Of a DNA stretch of 64,000 nucleotides, positions 10,901 to 22,700 are shown piece by piece; the stretch's first letter is position 1, and each line of letters opens with the position of its first letter. Location of the stretch: assembly GCA_949358305.1 (NCBI GenBank), contig OX442314.1, positions 49,172,581 through 49,236,580 of the forward strand, in the 5' to 3' direction. The position numbers were made by a program, and so were the translations under genes. The notes beneath the pieces are model-generated. The model did not search any database and was not told the origin of the DNA. It was given only the letters and a program-made list of their open reading frames with translations. Source of the stretch: Strigamia acuminata. Its lineage: Eukaryota; Arthropoda; Chilopoda; Geophilomorpha; Linotaeniidae.

Positions 10901-12310
10901 TTATGATTCCAATAAACAAAAATTCCAAAACCGGTCAACCATTTGCTGATTTACGCCTCGGACATTTCCTTCAATACACACCTTGTGGGCCTTCAGACAA
11001 TCTAGCTTAAAAATTGCCATCTCTTCGCTCGAAGTGATAAACTTCTTCGCCACAAACACCAACAAATCCAAATTCAAACCGGACTTAGCGAAATCATGCT
11101 CCAAAACACACTTGGATAAAACTTCCCGTACATACTCCACTCTCAAATCCGCAAACAGCAATCCAATATTCAACACACCTTGACGACTGCACGACATCGC
11201 TTCAAACACTTCCGCAATAGAGAAATGCACATGGCCCTCGCAAACACGACTTTTAACCGCAGTCGGCACACTCGTCAACAAATCAGTCAAACAGTCGTTA
11301 ATCTTACAAACATGGAAGCAGTGCAACCAACCGGTCAGTCTAATCATCAAAATGAGCATACAATAGAGATCATAATCCGAAACCAAATGCCGAATATGCC
11401 TCAAAGTCGGCGCGAAAAGATCCACGAACAAGAAATCGCACAAGAGCGGCAAACAAACCTGCGGTCCAAACCCCGAAAACAAAACGGCGTCCACTTGTTC
11501 TTCGTCCATTTGAGACAGTAGAAAACACATAATGGACGTGACAAAACGCGCCTGATCGGTAATTAAGTGTCCAATAAACCGGTTAAATTTTCCTCCTAAC
11601 TTTGCGAGTTCTACGACTAATTCGCTCTTTTCGTCGTTCGCCATTAGTGACCAAAAGTATTCGACTCCGCTCGGGTTTCTCCACTCCATGCACTTGAAAA
11701 ACAAGTCGCACTTATTTTGATACGTTAATTCGGCACAAGTAAATCCAAATGGATGATTTTTCAAAACATGTTTCCAAACATTTATCATTAACCACTTAAA
11801 TTCATTGTCGTCGTCTTCGAATTTTGCGCTGTATTGTTCCAACAAGCCGTTAAAATTGTTCCAAAGATACTCGACCTCTTCGTGGATGCAATACAAGCAA
11901 GCAATATCGAATCGTTTTATGGGCGTTAAACTCTGCAATCGGCAAAGAAATCGTGCTGAATCGGTCGTGTTTAATCGTCCATGGACTGTCCATTGGGCGC
12001 ACTCGGTTATGTGTTTGAATAATTCAAAACGGTATTCATCAAACACGTGGTAGAGCAAGGCTCTTATCCATTCATTTAATTGGCTTCCAATGTAACGGAC
12101 CAGCCGGTGTAAGGCGGGTTTCATGTTGTGAGAAATATTCAACGTGTCCACTTGGTTGCAAATTCGAATCGTCACTTCTGGCCAGAATTCCGAAAGCGTG
12201 GCGCAGCCCAAACGGTCGATCGTGCTGTTGAAAACGTTCGCCCATAGAAGTGCTGCAGTTTTGGCGAGGGTGGCGTCCACGAAACTCGGCACATCCAAGA
12301 TAAATTTCAT
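10901..12310 (-). CDS. Orphan protein, 469 aa, copy 1 of a duplicated gene
   Basis: Single-exon reading frame from ATG 12310 to a stop at 10901. I do not recognise the family. The protein is rich in Leu, Phe, Cys and Trp and looks all-helical, with words such as FDIACLYCIHEEVEYLW and DEEQVDAVLFSGFG; there is no signal peptide or clear catalytic motif. Spaced helix-like blocks could be degenerate helical repeats, but no consensus was derived. A second, N-terminally shortened copy lies at 34040-35200 in the same orientation, with high similarity from about residue 88 and in the 3' flank. Two copies with conserved frames argue for a real coding sequence rather than chance. Confidence 0.7.
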   Translation of the reverse strand: MKFILDVPSFVDATLAKTAALLWANVFNSTIDRLGCATLSEFWPEVTIRICNQVDTLNISHNMKPALHRLVRYIGSQLNEWIRALLYHVFDEYRFELFKHITECAQWTVHGRLNTTDSARFLCRLQSLTPIKRFDIACLYCIHEEVEYLWNNFNGLLEQYSAKFEDDDNEFKWLMINVWKHVLKNHPFGFTCAELTYQNKCDLFFKCMEWRNPSGVEYFWSLMANDEKSELVVELAKLGGKFNRFIGHLITDQARFVTSIMCFLLSQMDEEQVDAVLFSGFGPQVCLPLLCDFLFVDLFAPTLRHIRHLVSDYDLYCMLILMIRLTGWLHCFHVCKINDCLTDLLTSVPTAVKSRVCEGHVHFSIAEVFEAMSCSRQGVLNIGLLFADLRVEYVREVLSKCVLEHDFAKSGLNLDLLVFVAKKFITSSEEMAIFKLDCLKAHKVCIEGNVRGVNQQMVDRFWNFCLLES

Positions 12311-12754
12311 GGTGGAATAACCATGTCTCTGTAAGATTTGCCTTAAATGTATGGGAACAACGTGACGTTGTTGGAACGTGATAGTTTATCTCTGGACATC
12401 TAAGTGAATTTTTTCATCAAATTTAACGGCACCAATTAGTGTTTCAAGTCAACCTTTTTTTTAGACCTGTTCTTTCCTGTCTTTGAGAGATTGGTTAGTC
12501 ATTTAGTTAATAATAGGCATATCAAAAGCTTTCTTTTAGTTTATTTTTAAGGATTTGTTGGTGTTTGCTAGTAGTGTTCCAATATCTTATGAATGGATAG
12601 AAAAATCAGATTTTTAAATTTTTTGAATTTCTTCAATTTTAGAGGACTCGACACTCGTTTGTTGCTGTGCTCGTGGGCTCGTTGTTCGTGTATTCACATT
12701 TCAATTCTTTTCGGCGTAGAATAAAAACATTTGAAATAAAAATATTAAATTCAC
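12311..12754. other. Non-coding stretch upstream of the orphan gene
   Basis: AT-rich, no supported gene or repeat. It would contain the promoter of the minus-strand gene ending at 10901. Confidence 0.4.
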
Positions 12755-13250
12755 TCAGAGGAAGTGGAATCACCTGACCTAAACCCCATCGAACACCTTT
12801 GGGATAATCTAGACAGAGCTGTCAATATAGAATTAAGGTCCAACCAAGAAACATTCAAGAAAGCATTACTCGAGGCATGAAAGAACATGTCACCAACACT
12901 GCTGTTACGACTTGTCGAAAGTATGCCAAAGAGACTCCAGGAGGTTATCCGGAATCGGGGCGGTCCAACCAAGTATTAAAATGTTTGTTACCATTGTTTG
13001 TAGGTGATATATTCTTGCATTTGATTAAATGTTAACTTACTTTTTGCCTCTAATTTTTTATGTCACTTTACAAAAGAATTTTTTTCTCAGAAACTGATGG
13101 ATAGATGTTGATAAAATTTTGGGTGAATAAAGTAGGATGTTGTACGAGTCTCCAGTTATAATTTCATAAATTTTCCTCTCTTTTTTCCCGAGATACAGCC
13201 ATAAGAATCAACATGATGCGTTTGTTAACTTAGTTTTTGCCCTCACTGTA
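12755..13250 (+). pseudogene. Tc1-like transposon remnant: transposase C-terminus and right TIR
   Basis: Bases 12755-12979 encode the end of a Tc1/mariner-type DDE transposase: SPDLNPIEHLWDNL, carrying the third catalytic acidic residue, then a helical tail ending RNRGGPTKY. An in-frame TGA at 12878-12880 stands where Trp is expected, and everything upstream is lost. The right end is at 13248: GTTAACTTAGTTTTTGCC (13224-13241) runs to CCTCACTG followed by TA, the usual target dinucleotide. A related word, GTTAACTTACTTTTTGCC, lies at 13031-13048, suggesting an inner/outer direct-repeat pair in the TIR as in IR/DR elements. Dead copy. Confidence 0.85.
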
Positions 13251-13433
13251 TACTGTATAGAGAAATATCTAAATCACATTGTTGTTTTAGTAGGTTATAT
13301 TAAAGGCACTTTATTTTATACCTGTGTACAATTATCGATTTGGATACTTGTTAGCAATAACAAGAAAAGAAGGCGAGTCTCACTGCGAGTTCGACATTTT
13401 TCATTATTTTTTAATTATTTTTTTAATTTAGGT
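13251..13433 (+). repeat. Probable left part of the LTR interrupted by element B
   Basis: Inferred. The sequence up to 13433 ends in AGGT, which is repeated right after element B at 33707-33710; what follows there ends in CGCGACA plus a PBS and a gag start. So the piece left of B should be the beginning of the same LTR. It includes TTAAAGGCA- and TTATACCTG-like words resembling the LTR of element A near 10131-10165. The left limit is unclear. Confidence 0.45.
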
Positions 13434-14429
13434 TGTCGCGCTCAACTCGGTCTGTCGCTGATACGTGGTATGAGTCACTCTCTGATCTCGCAATACCGCT
13501 TTACTCAAGCGGTTACCCAAATAATGTAACACGGCAAGACAATGTAAAAGGTAAATATAATAAATGTATTTATTATACGGGAATATACAGTTAAAAGGGA
13601 ATAAAATATGTAAGGGAATAAAAAGGTAAAAGGAAAGGGGTGTGAAGTTGGCGGGAAACTGGTCGAGGTCGTCCTTTGTCGCTGTGGATCCAAGATGGCG
13701 TCCGCGTGGCAACGTGGTGTCGTCTTGGGCCGGCGTGGCAATGAATGGCGTCCTCGTCTCACGTTTCTCGTTCGGTCCTTCGGGCTCACGCTGGTCGGGC
13801 GCGAGTGAATGCCTGAAAGGTCTTACTTCTGGTCTGTTGTCTAGGTTTAGGGTTTTTTGTAGGTGTCCGGCGATCACACAGCGGCGGACGCTTGGTGGTT
13901 CCCGGCGATACACACAGCGGCGGGAACGCTCGTCGTGGTTACTGTAATTTAGGCTTGTGCGACCGTTTGTCTGCACAACTCGCTAAATTGGAGTAGGTTT
14001 ACTATTTCTAGCTGGCTTGCTAAAATAGTGTGGTAATCTTGTTTCGCAGGTTACTCTGCGGAGGTTAACACAAATCAATCGTACTCACGTTGAAAGTCCC
14101 TTGTCCTAGGTCACTCCTGAAGTCTTTGTACTTAGGCTTGATCGTTTTAGGACGTTTGGCTTTTACGTGTATCTTGGTTGATTTTTGTGTTGGTTCTGCC
14201 CGCTCAGTGCAAGGCGAATTCCTTTGCACAAAGCGGGGGGTGACAGGTGACTAAAGCCACCCAATAGTGGAGAAGACGAATCTCCCCCACTCCCCCAGGG
14301 CAGACGCCCGTCCATTGACTGGATGTCAATGCTCTGAGGGAAGGGAGGCGCGCGTGCGACTCCCCTTCTTTACCCGTATGTAGGCCACGAGAGAAACTCT
14401 TCGTGCCCCACCCCAGTCGGGTCACCACA
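13434..14429 (-). repeat. 3' LTR of gypsy element B
   Basis: 996 bp, TG...CA termini in either reading. By eye it matches the LTR at 32711-33706 along its length, indicating recent insertion. The first 11 bases in sense (TGTGGTGACCC) equal those of the element A LTR. Confidence 0.93.
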
Positions 14430-14446
14430 CGTCCCCCTCCCAGCTC
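14430..14446 (-). other. Polypurine tract of element B
   Basis: On the minus strand a run GCTGGGAGGGGGACG lies directly before the 3' LTR, comparable to the tract of element A at 9432-9448. Confidence 0.75.
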
Positions 14447-14468
14447 TGACCGCCGGTGTTCGGAGCGA

Positions 14469-17400
14469 TCAATCCTTCTTGCTGGGACCCGACGCTGGAT
14501 CCATCGCCTGGGCGAAACTCACTCCAGGGACGGGCGGCTCAGCGCCGGGCGGCACAGCGCCGGGCGGCAAAACCAGATCTCCAACCAAGGCTGAAGACTG
14601 GTCGCGGGGGTCCTCGTGCTCGGAAATGAAGCACAATGCGTGGCCGCCGGCTGGCTCGTACGGGGCACGTCTCCTCTCATGCAGCCAAACCCGCGGAATG
14701 AACGCCGAAAACCCGGAATTGGTGTGCCGGATCGCGTTCGCCTCCGCGGCCGTTCGAGGCGCACGGTGGGCCCTCAGCAAACGCTGATGGAGGATCAAAT
14801 CGGTGGTCTGGCGCACCTGGTTGTGTAGCCAAACGAATACCGATTTCCCCTTGTCTCTCTGCGCGAGGATGAATTTGCGCGTCGCCGTCGTCATCGACAG
14901 CTGAGAGAACTCGTCACACAACTTCTCATAGTAGTTTGTCGGAGGCTTCGCCGCTTTCGCTGGCTTGGCGCTCTTCGAAACCACTGCCTGCTGGACAGTC
15001 TCTTCCTGCGCTTCTTGGGCTGCGGGAGGCGTCAGGCTCTGGCGAGCGGCGGACATCGTTGGCGGCGTCCGGCATAGCAGGCGTCTAGGCTTACCCGCCG
15101 CATTTGATAGGACGGGTGTCTGTGGCGTCGCCGCTGGTGGCATCGGTGGCGGCGGCGGCGGCGGAGGTGGAGTTGGGGCTCCACGTGAAGCAGTCGAAGA
15201 GGCGGCGTCGCTCTCCATCGGCTCTTCACTCGTGACCATCATTGCGTGTGACTGCGCTGACGGTGTTGGCTCCCACGTGGTAACGGCGTGGCGGAAGGCC
15301 ATGCTCCGCAACTTATACCCCTCCCATTCGGGGTTCACCACGTCCCGGGTCAGCTCGAAGCGAGTCATCGCCGGGTTGGGGAGAATGGCGCTCCATTCCC
15401 CAACGAGTGCGCGAGGTATCTGCACACCCTCTCTGTCGACTACGGACCAACAGGCCATCGCCTGTCGTCCGACCCCAAAGAGCGAGGGGGTCAATAACTG
15501 GACCATGATCTTCGTCAAAGCCAGCTGTAGACTGCGCCGATTTACAGGGTTGCTGCGATCAGGATCTGCAGCGAACGCGCGCGAGTGGTGCCGCATCATC
15601 GAAATCCCCCACTCGATGAAATGGCGCTGAGTGACGTCGGCGCCCTGCAGAGCAGCGGCGGCGGCTCTCGGGTCCTCCATCACAAATGCGAAGGCCAAGA
15701 GCTCTTCGATCGATGGATTGGCTGCTTCTCGAGCCAGCCGTGCGTTTTCGTCACGCTGTTCATACCACATCGCGGTGCGGTCGTGTCTTGCCTTGCTCGG
15801 GTAATATTCTCCGAAGCGGGCGTTATGGCATTCCCGCGCAATGCTCTGGTGAACGGGCAACATCACCGAGTCGTCGACGGCCAAGTTCGGCGTAGTGCTC
15901 GAACCCGGCATCGGCGGCGGCGGCGGCGGGGGCTGCGTCGGCGGCGGCAGCGGCTGTGTCGGCGGCGGCAGCGTCAGGGACTGCTGTGCTGGCAACGGTT
16001 GCGACGTTGATGACTGCGTCGGCAACAGCAACGTCAAAGACTGTTGTGTTGGCGGTGGCAGCGTCGCTTGCACTCCAGTCGGCGTGACTTGGAGTGCCGG
16101 GAGCTGGCTTACAGTACTCGTCGGTGGAACGACGGCCGTAGGCGCGTCTTCTACACGCGGTCGCGAATTGACATATTCGCTTAACCACCGTGCCACTTCG
16201 TGTGGAATCACGGTACCATGCTCGACGACGCCCATCTTGCGAGCGAACTGCATCGCGGGGTCGAAACGAGACAATTTCTTGCGTTTCATCTGGGTGATGA
16301 TCTCGCGAAGGTCCCGCGTGTCTGGCGCTAGGACGCGACGCTCCCCGGAAGATCGGCCACTCGACTTCGATCGTGCCTCTCTCGCTTCCTTCGCTTCGAT
16401 TGCTTTGAGAGCGTGTTCGGGAAGGGGAATTCCTCGCGCCTCGCAGCGAGCGAAATACCGCTCTTTGCGGTCTCGTTTCCGCTGCTCACGATGAGTTAGC
16501 GGATGTCTGCCGACACGGGGACGAGAGACTCGCTCTTCGTCACCCGAAATCCAGACTTCTCGAGTCTCTTTACCGTCTTTCATCTGACGGTTGACGAACA
16601 CCCTTGGTCTGGTGTAATTCGCGGGGTCGCGCGGTGGCTGCGCTGACGTTCCCGCTCCATCGTTGACGGTCGAGTGCTGTTCGACGCACTGTTTCTTCGA
16701 CCGTCCCGGGGAGCGCGATTCGCTGCCCCCGGTTCCCTTGGAGCGCTTGCGCTTCCTTGGGAAATTATATTTGGGGCCGAGAATTCCCAAATAGTGGAGT
16801 TGCCACATTTCAGCTTGTGACGTGAGAATCCCCATTCTCGGTCGCCACTGTGGCGTAACTTCTCCCTGCCGAATCTGCTCGCACCACAGATGTATATCGG
16901 CGGTGCTCATTCCGTCGTCTTGCAAAATCCGCTCTGCAACCGCCGGCGCAGTGTCGATTAGCTGCTGGCGGTAGTGTTGATACACTTCTTCGCGGGCCTC
17001 CTCGGTCTCGGCCGCTTGCCACGCGAACAACACATGCTCCTCCGCCGGCCTGCCGGAGTATTGGCTCGACAGGGCCGGGTGGAAGATTGGTGACTTCGGG
17101 TCATCGATGCGAGCGAGCTCTGCAGCGACGACGTTTCGCACCGACTCCGGGAACGCGTCCAGGAGTGTACAATCGTTAACCCAACGCTTGGCGAGGGCGC
17201 GCGAAAATAATACGCGCAGGCGGTATGGCTTCGCATCTTCGCCAAAGCAGCGGCGCAGAAAATCGGGCAGTACGCCTCGATATATGCCCGCTCGCACTAT
17301 GCATGCGGGGCTGAGCGCTCCCCATGTGTCTCGGAGCTCCATCTGCAATGATGGAAACAAAATAATTAATGAAATCGCCAATAACACGGAGATAAATAGG

Positions 17401-18236
17401 GGGTGGGCTCGAGGAACGTCGCTGAAACGTGCGACCGCTCGTCGAGTCCTATTCCTGTTCATTGATTCGTCCTTGTCAGGAAGAAAAGAGTCTTCTTGGC
17501 ACATCTGGTTCACGTCCAATGATAACCACGAGACGGAATCGAGCGTATTAATCCGGAAATTTTTCTTCGGATTGCTTAATTTAAAATTAAACTGTAAATT
17601 TGTATTTAAACCAATAAATTCGCGAAATCGTTCGTGAAAATCTCCAATAACAATTTTAGAACATGTAAACAAATGTTCTTGTCGTGAATTAACTTGTAAA
17701 GAAATAAATTTGTCTAATAATAACTCCAAAAATTCGGAGTTAAAGTCGAGTTAAAAAACGAATCTATAATAAATTAGTGTCATCGGGAAAAAATTCGCAA
17801 ATAAAATAGCAAATAAAAATAGAAACAACGTTCTATAAATTCTTTCAAAATCCATCCAATAAATTATTCCCATTTCTGGAATATAAAAAGAAAGCTCGTT
17901 TCCTTTGTCTCGTTCGTGTCAATTGTCGTGAGTCATCTTCAAGGAGCGAGGCGACAGTTTGTCTGCTATCGCGTCCTTGAAGACAAATAATAGGAGAAAA
18001 TACAATCGCTCTCGCGATCGTGGATATTAGTATAATAATTATACACTATTTCGAACGCAGAGCGTTCATGTCAAGTATTAGTCAAGTGTATCTTTAATTC
18101 GACCGCACGGAGCTAAATCTCGTGCGGCGATGCCGACTACTACCTGATCGGGTGGAACTACGTTTATGTCCGGGTCCCAATTCTCGTCATGATGCTGTAT
18201 TTCAAGCATTTCCTCGTCCCCTCCTTCCTCATCCAT
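14469..18236 (-). CDS. ORF3 of gypsy element B, two exons, unknown function
   Basis: Predicted join on the minus strand: exon 1 18236-18144 (31 aa, acidic, ends GATCAG|GTAGTA), exon 2 17342-14469 (957 aa, after CATTGCAG). Both phase 0, total 988 aa, parallel to ORF3 of element A. Exon 1 shares DENWD with A. Exon 2 shares TSQAEMWQLHYLGILG, NPDRSNPVNR, GRQAMACWSVVDREGVQIP, RLLRAHRAP, VWLHERR and GGHALCFI, and likewise has Arg/Ser-rich and polyproline parts (PPPPPPPMP). The frame stays open upstream of exon 2 to 17729 and includes a hydrophobic run (FISVLLAISLIILF) just before the acceptor; I read this as intron, but a longer form with a membrane segment cannot be excluded. Function unknown. Confidence 0.75.
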
Positions 18237-18518
18237 CGTGAGGATTGCGCGTTCAGTCAGACCACGATTAAAAAACTTGAAAACTTCTCGTAAAATGGAT
18301 CAAAAACTTGGTTAAAAATGCACTCGCTGTGTATCACGTGCGGACGACGATCAGCTGATTTTAGCGGAAGTCCGGGTGAAAACGAGGCAATCGTGGTGGG
18401 TTCTGGGTAATTTTACTCCAGAACCAGGTGCTTATGACTGTGCGCAACAGCCCGTGCGCATGTTACGCTACGGGGCTCCTTTGTTTCTACGCCCGTGCGC
18501 GATCGCTGCTACGGGGTC
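18237..18518 (-). other. pol-ORF3 intergenic region of element B, ORF3-proximal part
   Basis: Leader upstream of the ORF3 ATG, separated from its pol-proximal part (25275-25467) by the copia insertion. No gene seen. Confidence 0.5.
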
Positions 18519-18523
18519 TTTTG

Positions 18524-19023
18524 TGTAGATCAAGAGATCATTTATTATTTCACAATTACAGAGTTTTTCCTTTATTTATTTATAATGTATATGTTTTGTT
18601 TTCCCCACTTATGTATCTAGTTTTGATACATATCGTATTTTAAGCATTGAGCACCATGCGCCCTTTATCATTTTCTTTAATTTTCACTTAATGTGAAATA
18701 TTGTCGCTTAGTAAAGTGAGCACCAGATGGTGTCTTATCGTTTTTGCTTTTGTTATCCAATATGGCGTCTCCCGCACAGGACGGTCGCCTTTATGTATTC
18801 TCTTCATTTATAGCAGTATGTAAGTGTATATTTTCATTAAACCGTTTTATTTAGGCTTTTTATTAAGCTTTTGTTCTTTGTTTGCCACGTTTGATAAGTG
18901 GCAAACACACACGTTTTCACGAGGCCGTGCGGAGAAGCGCGCCCGTGCCACGTCGTCATTATTACGCTCATTTCGGCCATTAATAGCTTCCACTGGCCCG
19001 TTTTATTTTTCCACCACGCTACA
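18524..19023 (+). repeat. 5' LTR of copia element
   Basis: Begins TGTAGATCAAG, ends CACGCTACA. 500 bp, no difference from the 3' LTR noticed by eye. Confidence 0.95.
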
Positions 19024-19025
19024 AG

Positions 19026-19036
19026 TGGTAGCAGAG
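19026..19036 (+). other. Primer-binding site of copia (initiator Met tRNA)
   Basis: TGGTAGCAGAG starts two bases after the 5' LTR. It matches the complement of the 3' end of animal initiator-Met tRNA. Confidence 0.85.
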
Positions 19037-19763
19037 AGCTGGGGACGACCCATTGTGTTATTCATTGCTAATTATCGACGCCATTTTCGCGAAATTCGCG
19101 AAAATTCGCGCCGAGTTTGTGTATTTTCAGATTTTCACCCGACGAACGCCATTTTCGACGATTTTCATCATTTTCAACCGATTTTTCGACGATTTTGGAA
19201 TTTTCCCACGTGCAGTGCACCTTGTACGGCGTGTCGGTACCAGAGTTACACAGATTTTCGACGATTTTTCCAGGATTTACGACGATTTTTGAAGTTTTTG
19301 CGACGATTTTCGCGTTCTGATGTAAATCGACGAGTTTTGATGCAAACCGACGATTTTCGACGTGATAACTCGCCGTCGTCGCTCATCTCATCTCAACATA
19401 TCACTAATCATTTTCTCCCTACAGTAGTCGCAATATACTTTGTTAATTTTAAGATTGGTTTAAGTTTTTGGGGGTCAATTAGATTCGGCTTCACCCTTCG
19501 TCCATTCGGGCACGTGAAGCTAGTATTCTTGGGCAAGGCTATCCCTGCGCCACCTAACACTCCCGTGGCCCCAGGTGGCTTGCAAAGGACGTTAGGGGGA
19601 TACTTGCCTAAGGTTTTTAAACCGATTGTAGCATCGGTTCCCCATCGTGGTTTCCGCCTTGACAGTGCTCCGATTCTCAGTGCGACGTTTTGTGCTTCGA
19701 GACGTCCTGTGTCAGTGCTTCAATCAAATTTAGTCATTCCCTGTGTCAGTGCTTCTTTTCACG
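19037..19763 (+). other. Copia leader
   Basis: About 730 bases between PBS and the gag-pol ATG, with many CGACGATTTT-like words in its first half. An overlapping open frame here has no recognisable domains and is not called. Confidence 0.5.
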
Positions 19764-22700
19764 ATGTCCAAGTCTTCAGACGCGTCGGTCGGCAAAATTC
19801 CGATTTTGTCAATCGGAAATTATGAATCATGGCGCAGATCGATGCGCATGTATTTAAAGTCAGAAGGATTGTGGCATCACGTCACAGAAGACACCGAGGA
19901 AGCCGACCTTAAGACATTTAATGACAAGGAATTGAAAAAGTACAAGAAAAGGAAGGACCGTGCATTGGGTTTAATTTACTGCCAAGTGAGCGAGGCGAAA
20001 CGATCCGTCTTAGATCCCTGCAATACACCAAAGGAGTCATGGGACGCCCTCGCAAAAGTGTATGCACCATCTTCTCGTGCTCGCAAGGCCGCTATGCGCC
20101 GCGAGTTTCTTGGTCTTCATCTCTTACCTGGCGAAGAGATGGTAGATTTCATCGGCAGGGTGGACGATCACGTCCGAAAATTGACTGATGTGAAAGAAAC
20201 AATATCAGATGACCATAAAGCTTATCAGTATTTGGACATGTTGCCCAGCGAATATTCCCAAGTTTCTTTTGCAATATATCATTGGCCAGACGACGACTTC
20301 AAGCCGATTAAAGTAGCTGACCAATTACTTTCGGAATATCTCCGGCTCAAATCCATTTCTTCCCGGGATAATCCGAATTCGTCATCTCAAGCTTTTGCCA
20401 ATGAACGTCGTGGACGAGACCAATCGCGCCCTTCACGACCATTAACTCAAATTCAGTGTTATAACTGCGGGGACATGGGCCATTATGCGAATCGCTGTCC
20501 ACATCCTCCGAATCCAAATAGAATTGACAAAAATCGCCCAACTGCCACTTTTCAACGCAAATCACGCAGTTCCAGCCGTAAACGCAAGCAGAAGGCAAAT
20601 CAACAAGATAATTCGAAACCAAGGGGGAATTCTCAAGTTCGAAGAGAGTCCAATTTCTTTTTGAATGCGCCACCACAAGTTGAGGTCCCAATTGCACACT
20701 TCATGCAAAATTCGGAATGGATCGTCGATTGTGGGGCAACGGACCATGTTTCTCACGTCAAGGCTTGGTTTTCGGATTTTCAACCAGTTACACCTTTTGA
20801 CATTGAGTTAGGCCAAGGCCATTCACAGGTTACTGGAAAAGGAACTGTGCGAATTCAGACCTTTATTGACAATTGCGAATGTGTGGTGAATCTACACGAA
20901 GTCTTGTATGCTCCGAACTTCGAGGCGAACCTCATCTCGGTATCGCGGATAGACAATAATAAACACCACATCCACATATTTAATTCCGAAATAAATGTGT
21001 ATGAAACCGATATTAGACACAGCGTCCTCCGCGCGAGACAAAAGGGAGGATTGTATTACGTCGATGGATTGCGTCCGCCCACGACAGTTACTGTGAACAA
21101 TCCTCAAGTTCAAAATGAGGTTTTGCCATCTACAAATCCTAAAACTATGGTTACGGTTGAGGAAGATTTTCCAAAAATTAAGAAAGCATCCAAGAAGTCG
21201 AAGACAAGAGACATTACTGATTTTCGCATCGAGTTGCCAAATCCAGTGCCTAAAAATCTCCTTCCTCAGACTTTCCATCCTCCTCCCGTACCTACACCTG
21301 TCCTTACCAATTCCAACCCCATTGTCCCGTCCTATGCTACGGCCCTGAATAGCATTCCTCCCAAATCCAATCCAGGCAAGCAGATTAAGCAGAATGGTCA
21401 AAAACCAATTGCTACTGCAACGTCAAAGAAGGACAGTACGGGACTTTGGCACAGCCGGTTAGGGCATTTACACGCCAATGCCATTAGACTTTTGGCCAAC
21501 AACCCACAAGTTTATGGTTTTACACCGGAAGAAGTTCGCCAAGAGCTCGCCTGCAATCATTGCCGAATCGCTAAATCAATTCGAGCGTCGCATAAACCAG
21601 ATCCACATCCAATTACCACTAAGGCATTAGATCTGATGCATATGGATCTTTGGGGGCCAGCACCTGCGACATCATTCGGCGGTGCTCGCTACGTTCTAAC
21701 AATTATTGACGACGCCACTCGTTATACTTGGATAATTCCCATCGCCCAGAAATCACAAACTTTTCAGTGTTTTAAAGACTTTGTCTCCCGTGTCGAGCGA
21801 GTAGCAAATACTCGAATCAAAGCCATACGGACTGATCGAGGCGGGGAATTCATTTCCAACGAATTTACCAAATATCTCAACGATTCTGGAATTCAAGCGC
21901 AGAGGACTAACCCTGCATCCCCTCAGATGAATGGAACGGCCGAACGAATAAATAGGACGATGGCCGACCATTTTCGTGCAATTTTGGATGAAACTCAACT
22001 TCCTCTTGAGCTTTGGGCCGAGATTGCCGTCAATTTTGCATACGTCAAGAACAGAAGTCCCCATTCCAGATTGAACAACGAGGTCCCTTACATTCTCTGG
22101 CGCCAACGAGCTCTTTCTCTCCGACACCTTCGCAAGATTGGATCTAAGTGCTGGGTCCACTACACAGCCCCTGGTAGAAGCAAATTCGAATCACGAGCTT
22201 GGGAAGGGTTTCTCGTTGGTTATGCGACAGGAACCAGAGGATATCGTGTCTGGAACCCCATTGATGATAAAGTAATCGAAACAATTCATGTACAGATTGA
22301 TGAAAAACAGTCTTTTCGACGATCGAGTCACAATTCTCGACGACAAACGTCATTGGCTGAAGATCTTAATGCCCAGTCTGTTCCTACGACGACGTCAAGG
22401 GTGAATTTTGACGACAACGTTGGTTATTCTGATTGGCCAGCCAGAATGTCGGACTCGGAAGACGAGAACACGTCGAGTGATTATGATTCGGACGATTCAA
22501 CACCCCAAGGTGCCGTGGGAGGTATTTCTCCACCGCCTTCTCCACCAGTTCGGGTTCCAACTCCGAAACCGTCCCCTGTTTTGTCTCCGACAGTGTCACC
22601 TTTTCATACCCCGGACAATTCACCTCCGGGTTCACCTAATCCTTTCGTAACGGCACGTCGGGGCTCTGGATCAACGCATCGTCCGCCACCAGCGCCGACT

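Noticed and set aside
12751-12972. 73-aa minus-strand frame
   Set aside because: Opposite strand of the Tc1-like transposase remnant.
14965-15630. 221-aa and similar frames opposite ORF3 of element B
   Set aside because: Antisense shadow of a GC-rich coding region.
17343-17729. N-terminal extension of ORF3 of element B with a membrane segment
   Set aside because: A good acceptor CATTGCAG at 17343 and the parallel exon structure in element A make this intron; element A has no matching hydrophobic stretch.
18824-19825. 333-aa frame over the copia LTR and leader
   Set aside because: Overlaps LTR, PBS and leader, in a different frame from gag-pol, no domain.
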